A stretch of 41,097 bases of DNA from Lachnospiraceae bacterium (GTDB lineage Bacteria > Bacillota > Clostridia > Lachnospirales > Lachnospiraceae). A model generated the notes under the pieces. The model was given only the letters and a program-made list of their open reading frames with translations, had not been told where the DNA came from and searched no databases. Both the position numbers and the translations under genes were made by a program. The first letter of the stretch is position 1. The number at the start of each line of letters is the position of its first letter. The stretch is taken from positions 1 to 41,097 of the forward strand of contig JAILQS010000034.1 in the NCBI GenBank assembly GCA_024698865.1, given 5' to 3'. Of the stretch, positions 1 to 9,293 are shown in pieces.

Positions 1-160
1 CATTGGAGAACAACCCCTGTACTCCAAGGTACTCAACTCCAAGAACATCTTTGATTGCGCTCTTGGAAAGGAGATTCAGTAACAATGACATAATCTGATA
101 CAGTATCCCCGCTATGAAATTTCTCATTGAATTGATTTCTCTTGAACTTTGATTTTCCAC
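1..160 (-). CDS. Wzx/MOP-type polysaccharide flippase, N-terminal fragment (cut by left edge)
   Basis: Reading the minus strand from a GTG at 158-160 gives about 53 residues that run off the left edge. An AGGAG site lies five bases upstream of the GTG. The segment contains SMRNFIAGILYQ and then GVEYLGVQGLFSN. This resembles the first helix and the (L)GxEYLGxxxLF motif at the start of membrane flippases of the MOP exporter superfamily that move undecaprenyl-linked glycans. It starts 22 bp after the DUF4874 gene ends, so it is probably the next gene of the exopolysaccharide operon. PelG is also a MOP-superfamily protein, so this would be a second one. Only the N-terminus is visible, so the family call is an inference from a short stretch. 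Confidence 0.66.
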   Translation of the reverse strand, partial: MENQSSREINSMRNFIAGILYQIMSLLLNLLSKSAIKDVLGVEYLGVQGLFSN

Positions 161-181
161 GTTAACTCCTGTCTTCCTTCT

Positions 182-1537
182 TTATTCCACCAATTGCCAT
201 TTGCCTTTTTTGACATTCCACTCATACGCAGCAAAATAATTTATATGATTGGCAAACCTGCAACCTTTTGTTGCAAGTTGAATTCCTTCCCCAATTTTAA
301 TTCCGATTTCAAGTCTGGAATTCTCGGTTGTATCTAAAAGTCCCGGGAAATCCACTTTTCCGGAGAAAGTAATTTGAGCATCCGAAAAATCGGTTTTGAG
401 GTCGCACAATCTTGTACCTTCTTCATCCTTTATTGCAAGCTTGATGGAATACTCCTTAGGCATCCCTGCAAATCCCGTATTTTTAAGCGTGCCGCCAATT
501 TCCATCGCACGCCCCGGAATTACTTTTCCTTGCAATTTTACCTTTCGCAGATATGCGCGATACCCCAGATGATTCTTTATGTATTCATCTGCACGCTGTC
601 CCTTGTACGTTTCATTTCCCCAGGCTTTCCACACTTCTGTATTGTAATAATAATTCAAATACGTCAGATGCATCTGTTTCATCGCCTGTACTGCAGACTT
701 TGCCGTAGTATACTCGCTGACGTTCGTCGTCTCTCCGCCCGTCGCACCATAAACCATATTATCATGCATCCATGTCAACTCTGTTTTACGTGTGTAATTT
801 TCTTCTACGAAAGTTCCCATATCCGTATCTGTGGAAAATAGTGCATCGTCATGTACGGTAAGCCTTTCCTTTGGAATTCCTTCTGCAATCGCTCTTCGTA
901 CAAACATCGGTCTGCGAAGTGCAATGGAAATGGAATCGTCCAATTGCTCATCCATTTCTTTTAAAATCGGCATCCAGTCCCAACTGTTGTTTTGTCCATT
1001 CGATGCCGACTCTGTTTCCGCTCCGTCGTCAGTTCCTTCTATAAATTTGCTGGAATGCCACTCCCCGTACGGTCCGATAAAACCAGCCTGAACTACGAGA
1101 ATGCACTCCTTATATCCGTTGATGACCGGCGCCAACTGACGTATATGCGCTTTTATTGTCTCGTCACTTTCCGGATCTTCGTAATTGCCGCCCCAGTCAT
1201 AGGCACACCGAAGAACAACACTCAGCTCTTCCTCTCTGGCAACCTTTAATGCATTTTTCAATTCTTTTATTTTTTCTTTCGGCAATTTCTCCTGATTCAG
1301 ATAGTCCTTGAGATTTAGTGCAATCAGCACAACTGAAAATTTGTCATCTCCGTAATACTCTTTTATATGGTCGACTTCCTCCGCCGGAATCTGAAAATAA
1401 ACGCCCCTGCGCGGATTGTTTATCTGCTCCTTACTTTCTTCAAACATTAATTGTATCGGTAAAGGAACTGTATATATAAAGAGCACTACCATGAAAACTG
1501 CAAAAAGAATAATTGGTATCAGCCAGCGCTTCTTCAT
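182..1537 (-). CDS. DUF4874/DUF4832 membrane-anchored putative glycan-active protein
   Basis: This 451-residue protein has one N-terminal membrane segment (about residues 5-25), so most of it should lie outside the cell. It then shows NPRRGVYFQ (about residues 41-49) and GFIGPYGEWHSS (about 152-163). I associate this combination with the DUF4874 plus DUF4832 families, which are thought to adopt a TIM-barrel-like, glycoside-hydrolase-related fold. The last hundred residues look like an all-beta domain. The ATG has an AGG-type ribosome site, and the gene follows the preceding glycosyltransferase by 17 bp. Position in the operon suggests it processes or binds the exported polymer. The substrate and catalysis are unknown. 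Confidence 0.72.
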   Translation of the reverse strand: MKKRWLIPIILFAVFMVVLFIYTVPLPIQLMFEESKEQINNPRRGVYFQIPAEEVDHIKEYYGDDKFSVVLIALNLKDYLNQEKLPKEKIKELKNALKVAREEELSVVLRCAYDWGGNYEDPESDETIKAHIRQLAPVINGYKECILVVQAGFIGPYGEWHSSKFIEGTDDGAETESASNGQNNSWDWMPILKEMDEQLDDSISIALRRPMFVRRAIAEGIPKERLTVHDDALFSTDTDMGTFVEENYTRKTELTWMHDNMVYGATGGETTNVSEYTTAKSAVQAMKQMHLTYLNYYYNTEVWKAWGNETYKGQRADEYIKNHLGYRAYLRKVKLQGKVIPGRAMEIGGTLKNTGFAGMPKEYSIKLAIKDEEGTRLCDLKTDFSDAQITFSGKVDFPGLLDTTENSRLEIGIKIGEGIQLATKGCRFANHINYFAAYEWNVKKGKWQLVE

Positions 1538-1554
1538 TTTCTTACCTGTCTTTC

Positions 1555-2544
1555 CTACTTTTGCAACCGTAATATAATCTTACAACATACGCAGTATAGC
1601 GATGGACTAAACCGGAATATATCTAAAACAAGGCGGTCAAAGAGACTTGCTTTTTGGCGGATAATTTTCTTTTCCGACTGCATAAAAGCTTTCCAGGTTT
1701 GACGCAGCTTCCTGTAGGTCTCCTGCTGTCCGTCCATTTCCTTGCGCACTCTGTAGTATGCAATCTGTACACTTAACGCATATCTAAGTTTTGCTGCTGC
1801 CTGAAGTTGTGCATCGTATGAAAAATAATCCACCGCCTCACGCAATGCCTCGAGTTTATCGAGTCTTCTCAGTGAATAATTGACATGCATAATACTGTTC
1901 TTTCGCTGGAAATAATACAATAACTTCACCGGATATCTCAGTACGGTATCACTTTCTGCAATTGCTTTGTAAGTGACAAATTCATCCTCGTTCAATTTAC
2001 CAACCGGATAAAGGTGTTCTCTCATCTTCGCTGTTTTGTAAATCTTAGCGGATGCACTGATTACTCCTGCCTCACCATCTTCAACAATTAATCTGACTGC
2101 CTCCCGTCCGCTAAGAACCTCAGGCTCGCATCCGGTGATTGTTTCCTCGCTAATAGGATCCCCTTCATAATATACATACAAATCGCCAATTGCCAAATCC
2201 GCACCTTTTTTTATCGTTGGCTCCAACATTATCTTAAGGAAATCTTTGTGCCAGAAATCGTCGCTGTCCAGATAAGTAATATACTCAGCTGACGCTTGCA
2301 TCGTTCCTGCATTTCTTGCCGCACTCAAGCCCTGATTTGCCTGATGAATTACGCAGACGCGGGCATCTTTTTTTGCATACGCGTCACATATCTCACCGCT
2401 GCGATCCGTAGAACCATCGTCTACCAGAAATATTTCCATCGCATCGGGTTCCTTATACGTCTGTGCCAATACGGAATCCACACATCTGTTTAAATAGTCC
2501 TCCACATTATAAACCGGGATTACTATGCTAATCTTCTTATCCAT
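1555..2544 (-). CDS. Family 2 glycosyltransferase
   Basis: The protein has 329 residues and begins with the GT-A nucleotide-sugar-binding pattern IVIPVYNVEDYLNRCVDSVL. FLVDDGSTDRSGE follows, then a metal-binding DxD-type motif in TYLDSDDFW near residue 100. GT2 enzymes of this kind transfer one sugar from a UDP- or related donor at the cytoplasmic face of the membrane. The C-terminal part is basic and amphipathic, which fits peripheral membrane contact. The ATG is preceded by AGAGG. It is the last of three consecutive GT2 genes spaced by 10-22 bp, so it probably adds a specific sugar to the operon's polymer or to a lipid-linked intermediate. Donor and acceptor cannot be read from sequence. 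Confidence 0.88.
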   Translation of the reverse strand: MDKKISIVIPVYNVEDYLNRCVDSVLAQTYKEPDAMEIFLVDDGSTDRSGEICDAYAKKDARVCVIHQANQGLSAARNAGTMQASAEYITYLDSDDFWHKDFLKIMLEPTIKKGADLAIGDLYVYYEGDPISEETITGCEPEVLSGREAVRLIVEDGEAGVISASAKIYKTAKMREHLYPVGKLNEDEFVTYKAIAESDTVLRYPVKLLYYFQRKNSIMHVNYSLRRLDKLEALREAVDYFSYDAQLQAAAKLRYALSVQIAYYRVRKEMDGQQETYRKLRQTWKAFMQSEKKIIRQKASLFDRLVLDIFRFSPSLYCVCCKIILRLQK

Positions 2545-2554
2545 AAAAACCTCT

Positions 2555-3613
2555 CTATTTAACCGTTTTTTTGATATACAACATCATAAGTGGTTTGAAA
2601 ATCCAAAATACCAGCGCGATTAACACGCCTAAATTTCTGTTTAGACAAAAATGCAGGAATCCATAAAACACTTTTTGCAGGAAGCTTGGAATCGTTCGAA
2701 GTGCTTTATGAAAATCTTTGCGCCTCATCACGTACATAAAATCCTCTGATTTGCAAAACGGTTCCATATAATACCGATATCTTTGCAAGGTCATTTTCTC
2801 ATAAGGGATGTTTTTTACCATTGCCCAACTAAATATCCTCATGACAAGCGGTACCACCAAATCCATATTTTCATCCAATACATCGTTGTCCTTCAAATCA
2901 TTCACATAACTGCGGGTCAGATTCACATACCTGTGCGATATTTCGGTATCTGCCGTATGCGTTGTAGAATTATCCTGTATATAATAGTTATACACCCAAA
3001 CCTGACACAGATAATAGGATGGTTTCTTTGCCCACGCTTTTAAATTAAACAACGTATCTTCCATATAAACCGTTTTTACATCTTCGAAAAACAGTCCGTT
3101 CTCATCCAAAAAGCTCTTTTTGTATAACTTGTTCCACAAATATCCGAACAAACTCGAGGTCTTGATGCTCTCATATCTCTGTTTCTCATCTGCTGTACCA
3201 TCTTTTTTGACCTCGCCCTCTGTGTATTCATTTCCGACCGGAGTTCTTACCCCATTCTCAATTCTGTAATAACTGCCACAAATAATATCATGCGTCTCTC
3301 CGGCCTCCATAAGTCCTCGCAAAGCACCCGGTTCCAACGCGTCGTCCGCGTCTATAAACATAACGTAATCACCGGTAGCTTCCTTTAGGCCACGATTTCT
3401 GGCAGCTCCCTGTCCACCGTTGGGTATGTGAAAAATCTGGATATTTTCCTCTGTTTGAAAATGATCCAGATACTCCGATGTTCCATCCGTGGACCCATCG
3501 TCTATTACAATAATCTCTACAGACGGATAGTCCTGTTGCAAAACGGATGTCATACATTTTTCAATTGTTGCGATTCCGTTATAAACGGCTATAATCACAC
3601 TGATTCCAGGCAT
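2555..3613 (-). CDS. Family 2 glycosyltransferase
   Basis: This 352-residue GT2 enzyme starts with ISVIIAVYNGIATIEKCMTS, followed by IIVIDDGSTDGTSEYLD and the DxD-type site MFIDADDALEPGAL near residue 93. A hydrophobic stretch near the C-terminus (about residues 325-345, LIALVFWIFKPLMMLYI) could anchor it to the inner face of the membrane. The ATG has a good GGAGG site six bases upstream. It lies between two other GT2 genes in the exopolysaccharide operon. Its general reaction is clear from the motifs, but sugar specificity is not. Confidence 0.88.
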   Translation of the reverse strand: MPGISVIIAVYNGIATIEKCMTSVLQQDYPSVEIIVIDDGSTDGTSEYLDHFQTEENIQIFHIPNGGQGAARNRGLKEATGDYVMFIDADDALEPGALRGLMEAGETHDIICGSYYRIENGVRTPVGNEYTEGEVKKDGTADEKQRYESIKTSSLFGYLWNKLYKKSFLDENGLFFEDVKTVYMEDTLFNLKAWAKKPSYYLCQVWVYNYYIQDNSTTHTADTEISHRYVNLTRSYVNDLKDNDVLDENMDLVVPLVMRIFSWAMVKNIPYEKMTLQRYRYYMEPFCKSEDFMYVMRRKDFHKALRTIPSFLQKVFYGFLHFCLNRNLGVLIALVFWIFKPLMMLYIKKTVK

Positions 3614-3635
3614 ATTCTTCCTCCGCCTTCAACAA

Positions 3636-4703
3636 TTATTTGGATAAAAGGTTTTCTTTCCTTATCCTGCGTTTTGCTCTGTTAAAATGATAATAATCGA
3701 TCAAATAGTTTCTTATGGTTTTAAAACAGAACACGCAACAGGTTCCGGTTCCAAAATGTTTGATTCCAAGCCATACATGAGACTTTGGATATCCATTAAT
3801 GAACATATGCATAAAATACATGCGCGCAAGTATGCATTTTAGTGCTTTACCGTCATAAAATCCCGTTGCCGCATTTCTTCGTTCCAGCCGCAACAGCCAC
3901 TCCGTCAGATGATTCTCTGAAACTCCTGCCTCGCGTCCGGCAATTTTATAATGTGTCTCTTTCTCTTCCTCGGTTAAGCTCTCTTCTCCGAAAAAACGTT
4001 CCAGCTGTCTCTCCAGTATCTGATTGTTCTGTCTAAGCTGTCTGCCTCCCTGTGCATTCGACACCTGGCCTTCACTCATCCGATACAAAACTTCGTTATT
4101 TCGGGTTCCGGCGATACCCTCCGGATACATTTCTACGATTCTCGTCCATAACTCCATATCTTCGGACACGGTGAATCTCGAATCGTATACATAACCGTAT
4201 TTATTTTTGATCTGTTCCAGACATTTTCTTCGAACAATGACTGCATTATGGTTTATCACATTATGGAACAACAAAATAGTACGTATATACGACGGTTGCA
4301 AAGGATTCGTGTTATGATCATTAATCAGTTCCTCTCCTTTGAACTTTACGATATCACTAAAGGAAAGCTGGATATTTGGATTATGATCCATAAATTCCAC
4401 CTGATGTTTCAAGCGATCCGGCAGACATATATCATCCGCATCAATACGAATGATATATTCCCCTTCTGCAACATCAAACGCTTTGTTCAAGGAACCTGCC
4501 AGTTTCAAATTTTCTTCATTGTAAAGCAGGCGTATTCTCTCATCCTTGTAACTTTGCAAAATACTTCTCGTGTTATCTTTTGAACAGTCATCTACGATAA
4601 TCAACTGAAAATCCGTAAAACTCTGATTCAGAATACTATCAATTGCTGCTTTTAGATATTGTTCCCCATTATATACGGACATCAGCACAGAACATTTCAC
4701 CAT
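3636..4703 (-). CDS. Family 2 glycosyltransferase
   Basis: The protein has 355 residues and an N-terminal GT-A fold: CSVLMSVYNGEQYLKAAIDS, then LIIVDDCSKDNTRSIL and the catalytic-type RIDADDICLPDRLKHQVEF around residues 88-106. The downstream pattern with an invariant-looking ED (VSEDMELWTRI, about residues 183-193) is typical of GT2 enzymes, where the Asp/Glu can serve as base. The ATG is preceded by GGAG with a spacing of eight. It follows pelG by 30 bp and opens the run of three GT2 genes, marking where the conserved pel core ends and the variable part begins. Confidence 0.88.
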   Translation of the reverse strand: MVKCSVLMSVYNGEQYLKAAIDSILNQSFTDFQLIIVDDCSKDNTRSILQSYKDERIRLLYNEENLKLAGSLNKAFDVAEGEYIIRIDADDICLPDRLKHQVEFMDHNPNIQLSFSDIVKFKGEELINDHNTNPLQPSYIRTILLFHNVINHNAVIVRRKCLEQIKNKYGYVYDSRFTVSEDMELWTRIVEMYPEGIAGTRNNEVLYRMSEGQVSNAQGGRQLRQNNQILERQLERFFGEESLTEEEKETHYKIAGREAGVSENHLTEWLLRLERRNAATGFYDGKALKCILARMYFMHMFINGYPKSHVWLGIKHFGTGTCCVFCFKTIRNYLIDYYHFNRAKRRIRKENLLSK

Positions 4704-4733
4704 GATATGTGCTCCTTCCCTGACCTTTCGCCT

Positions 4734-6182
4734 TTACTTTTTATTTTCCTTTTGGTATACAATACTTTCCGCTTTTACACCGGTTCTCTTGGTAGTAATT
4801 ATCTGCGAACAGAAAACGTGTGCTTCAAAATGCTTTTCCATATAACGAATTCTGAAGTACGTGAAGGTCCATCCTACTACTCCACCAAACAAAGCTCCCA
4901 TTCCGTAATAAGCTACAGCATAATCTTTTGCAACCCATGTACCTGCTGCCGTGCACAGGAAGAAGATCAGGCTGGACCAGAAAGCTCCAACATTATCATC
5001 AAAGTAATAGAAGTACACAATATTACAATACATTAAGAATATTGCTAAAAATGCTACTGCCAGTGCCGGGTATATTTCCATAATCATTCCCGCAATTCCC
5101 AAAGAAGGAAGGAAAATCTCGAATGCAAGATAAATGGTTGCGGTAATAACCGTCTGGATTGCAAAGACCTGTGTAATCTGCTTCATCAGCAAACGGAACA
5201 AGCCGGATTTCTCTTTTTCGATAGTTGCCAGAGTCGCACCATTAATTGCTGCAACGAACTTCTGGAACTTATCGTGAAATTTCGTTTCTGCCAAAACAGT
5301 GAAAATAATCAAAATGGAAAGGTTGGTTATCAATGCAAGACAAGTTGCCATGTCATATGACTGCATTGTTACAAAAGTCTTTGCTACTACCAATCTGTCC
5401 TTAGACATCCAATATATAAAATTGTGTATGTACAGTCCCAGGAAGTACAACAGATTCGCACCAAATACAAGTTTGTACTTTCCAAAGTACGTCAGACACT
5501 GCGTATAATTCTTATTGTGATTTCTAAAATAATAACGGATGTAGGTTCCATTCAGCACTGCAATCAACAAAGTTCCGATTGCAAAGCCGGTAATAATGGA
5601 GTTCGACACCAACTGTCCGGCAAACTCATAGAGTCCAAAACTGATTGCCAGCGCTACAATCATACCTACAATAAAGGACGTTGAAATAAACCTATAATCT
5701 TTCGTTGCATACAGGTATGTCATCGAGAAATACAAAATCATTTCTGACATCCAGAAAATATATGCAAATAATACAAAGACCGGTTCCACTCCACCTACCA
5801 CAATCAAACGATAACAAACCGGTGCGCTGACTAATGTCGCCAATGTACAAACGATTGCCAGTCCGGTGTAGTAAGACGGCAAAATACTCTGAAATTCTTC
5901 TGCAAATATCCGGTCCGCCAGATATCTGGAGAAAACCGCGTTGATTGGTGCTGTTAAAACTACCGCACCGATGAAAATATAGAGAATTGTAGAAGACAAT
6001 AACTCTCTTTCACCATATGGTACTTTGCCATATCCCAATAATAAATAAATTGTCAACAATGCCAACATCACTATGATGGTTGGTCCTACCGTTACAAGAA
6101 TACTGTATGCAGCTCCTGCGATATTACCTACGATACTCTCTTCACGATAAATCTTTTTTAATTCAAAACCTATTCCTGCCAT
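4734..6182 (-). CDS. pelG: PelG-like membrane transporter of Pel-type polysaccharide
   Basis: The 482-residue protein opens with MAGIGFELKKIYREES and has about twelve hydrophobic segments. Both are hallmarks of PelG, the MOP-superfamily membrane component that, with PelF, PelD and PelE, forms the Pel synthase and export complex in Pseudomonas. Its length matches the family. The start has a GGAGG site and lies 24 bp after pelF, the classical pelF-pelG order. It probably carries the growing polymer across the membrane. The family call is strong, while polymer identity is inferred from the cluster. Confidence 0.9.
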   Translation of the reverse strand: MAGIGFELKKIYREESIVGNIAGAAYSILVTVGPTIIVMLALLTIYLLLGYGKVPYGERELLSSTILYIFIGAVVLTAPINAVFSRYLADRIFAEEFQSILPSYYTGLAIVCTLATLVSAPVCYRLIVVGGVEPVFVLFAYIFWMSEMILYFSMTYLYATKDYRFISTSFIVGMIVALAISFGLYEFAGQLVSNSIITGFAIGTLLIAVLNGTYIRYYFRNHNKNYTQCLTYFGKYKLVFGANLLYFLGLYIHNFIYWMSKDRLVVAKTFVTMQSYDMATCLALITNLSILIIFTVLAETKFHDKFQKFVAAINGATLATIEKEKSGLFRLLMKQITQVFAIQTVITATIYLAFEIFLPSLGIAGMIMEIYPALAVAFLAIFLMYCNIVYFYYFDDNVGAFWSSLIFFLCTAAGTWVAKDYAVAYYGMGALFGGVVGWTFTYFRIRYMEKHFEAHVFCSQIITTKRTGVKAESIVYQKENKK

Positions 6183-6206
6183 ACTGCCCCTCCGGTATCT
6201 CTCATC

Positions 6207-7610
6207 TTATACATATATCTCCTGATACATATCAAAATATTTACGGTATGCATCTTTCGCACTATTTGCTACTGCTCGTTTATAACCTGCTTCGCCCATT
6301 GTTTTACGAAGATTCTCATCCTTAGACATCTTGGACATTGCCTCTGCCATTTTACCTACATTCATAACCGGCACTACAAAACCGGCACTTCCGAAATCAT
6401 CCGCTTCACCCCGAATCATTCCGGCACAGTTTCCAACATTCGTTGCAATGTATGGTTTCTTTGCGGAGAAGCCTTCCAGAATGGATAACGGCTGTCCTTC
6501 ACTAATACTACTCAGCACCAGGAAATCCATCTTGCCAATATAGTCCTTTATATTTACCATTCCTGTAAATACAACATCTGTTGTACCAAGTTCATCTACG
6601 AGTTCACGACACTCCTGTGCATACTCAGGGCTTTCATCCATACCACCCATAATCCAGAGTTTTAATTTTGGATTGTTTTGTTTGGCTAATGCAAAGCCGC
6701 TGATTAACGTCTTAACATCCTTGATCGGCGTCACACGCAAAACTGCTCCGACATTGATAAACTTATCGTCCGGATCCTTCTGCGGTATTCCTTCAAATCT
6801 GGACGCATCCACACCATTTGGAACAATCATGGTCTTCTCTTTTGGACATCCCAGTTCTATCTGAAAATCTCTGGCGTCTTTAAAAAGTGATACTACCCTG
6901 TCTGCAGAATCATAGCAACAGGTGGATATTTTCTTGAACTGACTGATCCACAAATCTTTATATAACCCTTCTACCCATTTGGACTTGATAATTTCTTCTT
7001 CTCTCTCACGGGTATAAATACCATGCTCGGAAATCACTACCGGTTTGTTGTATACATGGTGCGCGTAACATGCAAGGATTCCTGCATATCCCGTAGACAC
7101 GGAATTATAAATATCCGCCTGTGGAAGTTCTCCCTTTAATACCGTAAACAAAGGAAGGTACATAGATCGCATCGTCCAAAGGAAATCATTAAAGATTACA
7201 CGCTCAAAATTTGATTTGTAATACTCTGCCGTCATATTCAGGAAATCTTCACTTGCAAGAAGATCATTGGTAGATACCTGATGATTATGGAAATAATCAA
7301 AAATAATACTCCAATCCACCTGATCACCAAACATCAGTGAACGAAATGCTTCGTATTCTCTTGCGTTCAGTTTTACGCGATTTCTTTTGTTTCTTTTTAC
7401 AATATCCTGATCCAGAAGATATACTTCGCGCATTTCCGTTACATTATCCGGCACTTTATATTTTATCTCTTTTTTCTCTTCTCTATTGGAAGAAATAATC
7501 TGCACTGAGAATTCCACTTCCGGCATAGATAAAATCAACTGTTGCACCCAATTGGCAACTCCTCCGTTTACGTATGGATATGCTCCTTCTACTACCAGAC
7601 AAACTTTCAT
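6207..7610 (-). CDS. pelF: PelF-like GT4 glycosyltransferase, polymerase of Pel-type polysaccharide
   Basis: This 467-residue cytoplasmic enzyme has the GT-B architecture of PelF. The N-terminus has the glycine-rich acceptor-site pattern VVEGAYPYVNGGVANWVQQL. The middle has VVISEHGIYTREREEEI, then MIVPNGVDASRF at the start of the second Rossmann lobe. The donor-binding E-x7-E pair is Glu371 and Glu379 within SEGQPLSILEG. PelF in Pseudomonas uses UDP-linked N-acetylhexosamines to build the Pel chain. The GGAGG site is ideally placed. It lies between the PelA-like gene and pelG with gaps of 10 and 24 bp, so co-expression is expected. This is the most diagnostic gene for calling the cluster pel-like. 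Confidence 0.93.
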   Translation of the reverse strand: MKVCLVVEGAYPYVNGGVANWVQQLILSMPEVEFSVQIISSNREEKKEIKYKVPDNVTEMREVYLLDQDIVKRNKRNRVKLNAREYEAFRSLMFGDQVDWSIIFDYFHNHQVSTNDLLASEDFLNMTAEYYKSNFERVIFNDFLWTMRSMYLPLFTVLKGELPQADIYNSVSTGYAGILACYAHHVYNKPVVISEHGIYTREREEEIIKSKWVEGLYKDLWISQFKKISTCCYDSADRVVSLFKDARDFQIELGCPKEKTMIVPNGVDASRFEGIPQKDPDDKFINVGAVLRVTPIKDVKTLISGFALAKQNNPKLKLWIMGGMDESPEYAQECRELVDELGTTDVVFTGMVNIKDYIGKMDFLVLSSISEGQPLSILEGFSAKKPYIATNVGNCAGMIRGEADDFGSAGFVVPVMNVGKMAEAMSKMSKDENLRKTMGEAGYKRAVANSAKDAYRKYFDMYQEIYV

Positions 7611-7620
7611 GCCCCGCCTC

Positions 7621-9291
7621 CTAATATTCTATAATTAACTTATTTGCCGTTTCTTCAATTAAATACGTGTTGTCTATAATCTGTTCCGCTGTTCCACCCT
7701 CTATGGATTTAAACGGAACCTCAAGTCTCAAAATATAATATGCCACTCCACTAAAGCTTTTGGGTTCTACAATTATCTGACCGCTTTTTTTATCCTCATT
7801 TGTTTTATATGTAATCTGCGGCTGCAAATTCCGAAAAACCAGAATTCGATTGGTTGCATCCACCACGTTCAACGGATCCACATACGGATACATATTTTGA
7901 ACGATTCCCGTGGTCGTGTTCATATCATCATAATATTTTACCCAATCATCACTATCATCCTGTGGATGCAATACATTTTCCATATTTACTCTTGTTGAAA
8001 CAAAACCAAGCGATGTCACCGCAGAACAAATCGTAATAATATCTGTATGGGTGAGCTTTGGCTGCTCTTTTACAACCGGAATGTTTAAGCGTTCCTTTTG
8101 GGCATCTACAAACGTAAAACTACTGCCCCATTCCTTCAACGCTGTCGGAATGCTTGTATCCGGTTTTTGCTCATCAAAATATACACAGTCACCGTTAAGC
8201 ACTTTTCCCAACGCCGTTCCCTCTCGAACAATCTGTTTTTTGAAATAATCCAGTGTACTGTCGTTATTATTCTGTTTGAACGCTTCGTAATCCTCCGTAT
8301 AATACGTAGGAATTACATTATATTTACTACAAAGATTTGATATTCCCGGGAAAAGTAAGTCTCTCTCCACGCCCATAGCATCTCTGCTGTAGCGTTTGTC
8401 CAATTCTTCAGACTTAAAATTGTCTGTGTATGGATAATTCATAAAGAAGATGCAGTTACCGTTAATTACGGGATATATCATACTTCCTTTAATCTTTGCC
8501 AGAATGGAAACACAGATTCCAGGTGCCACCTTTGTACTCATCAGATTAGAATTGACAACAAATATCTCGCTGTCTCCCATCATATGTCTCCAGATAAGTG
8601 GCGGAAGCGTTTCGTTTTTGCCAAGTGTTTCATCTGCCTTATATCCTTTCAGGCTATATGCAAATACTTTGCTTCCCTGTACAAGACTCACATCTTCCAG
8701 TTCTATTTCAATATTCTCAAATTCCAAAAGATCGCTTGCCAGGAAATTTGAAATAATACGTATTCCCTTGTAGTTCTTCTTACCTTTATCTTCCAGAATC
8801 CCCAGCTGCTTTCTTCCCCACTCGCTCTGTAAAATCTTTGCGGATGGAAGCCGGCTCCATATAACATGCGTTCCTTCCTCTATATAACGGTCTATCGAAT
8901 CCTGTTCTTCTTGTGAATAATTGTTTTTATTTAAAAAGATAGCTTCTGTCTTACCCTCTTTGAACGTAACGTTCTCTGATACTTCATAGGTGAAATTCAG
9001 ATTGTTGAGTTCCCCGCAAAGCATAAGAACTCCAGCATCGTCTTCATCTCCAAAAATACGATACTCTGCTTTTTCTTCCGTTGTACGGTTATCCTCCAGT
9101 GCTTTTACTTCCTGAAAATATTTCTGTACCGGAATGTTTTTGTGTTTTATATCTGTACTTCCCTGTTCCAGTAAAAGATACGTCAGATTACTGATTAACT
9201 GAAATACCAGGAAGAAGATAATAATACCGGCAGTTATCGTATAGTATTTGAATTTCTGTACTCTTAGCTTTTCTTTGGATTTCTTCTCCAT
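7621..9291 (-). CDS. Membrane-anchored PelA/DUF2194-like protein
   Basis: The protein has 556 residues, a single N-terminal membrane segment (about residues 16-37) and a large predicted extracellular part. An early region, DDAGVLMLCGELNNL (about 82-96), could form a class-I-glutamine-amidotransferase-like lobe. A later region contains GDCVYFDEQKPD and an acidic cluster HPQDDSDDW, possibly a degenerate polysaccharide-deacetylase-like barrel. This layout and its place immediately upstream of pelF fit the PelA-related or DUF2194 proteins of Gram-positive pel loci, which modify or process the polymer. I cannot confirm catalytic residues. It could be a non-enzymatic partner. The start lies two bases after the preceding stop, so translation is probably coupled. 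Confidence 0.6.
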   Translation of the reverse strand: MEKKSKEKLRVQKFKYYTITAGIIIFFLVFQLISNLTYLLLEQGSTDIKHKNIPVQKYFQEVKALEDNRTTEEKAEYRIFGDEDDAGVLMLCGELNNLNFTYEVSENVTFKEGKTEAIFLNKNNYSQEEQDSIDRYIEEGTHVIWSRLPSAKILQSEWGRKQLGILEDKGKKNYKGIRIISNFLASDLLEFENIEIELEDVSLVQGSKVFAYSLKGYKADETLGKNETLPPLIWRHMMGDSEIFVVNSNLMSTKVAPGICVSILAKIKGSMIYPVINGNCIFFMNYPYTDNFKSEELDKRYSRDAMGVERDLLFPGISNLCSKYNVIPTYYTEDYEAFKQNNNDSTLDYFKKQIVREGTALGKVLNGDCVYFDEQKPDTSIPTALKEWGSSFTFVDAQKERLNIPVVKEQPKLTHTDIITICSAVTSLGFVSTRVNMENVLHPQDDSDDWVKYYDDMNTTTGIVQNMYPYVDPLNVVDATNRILVFRNLQPQITYKTNEDKKSGQIIVEPKSFSGVAYYILRLEVPFKSIEGGTAEQIIDNTYLIEETANKLIIEY

Positions 9292-9293
9292 AC

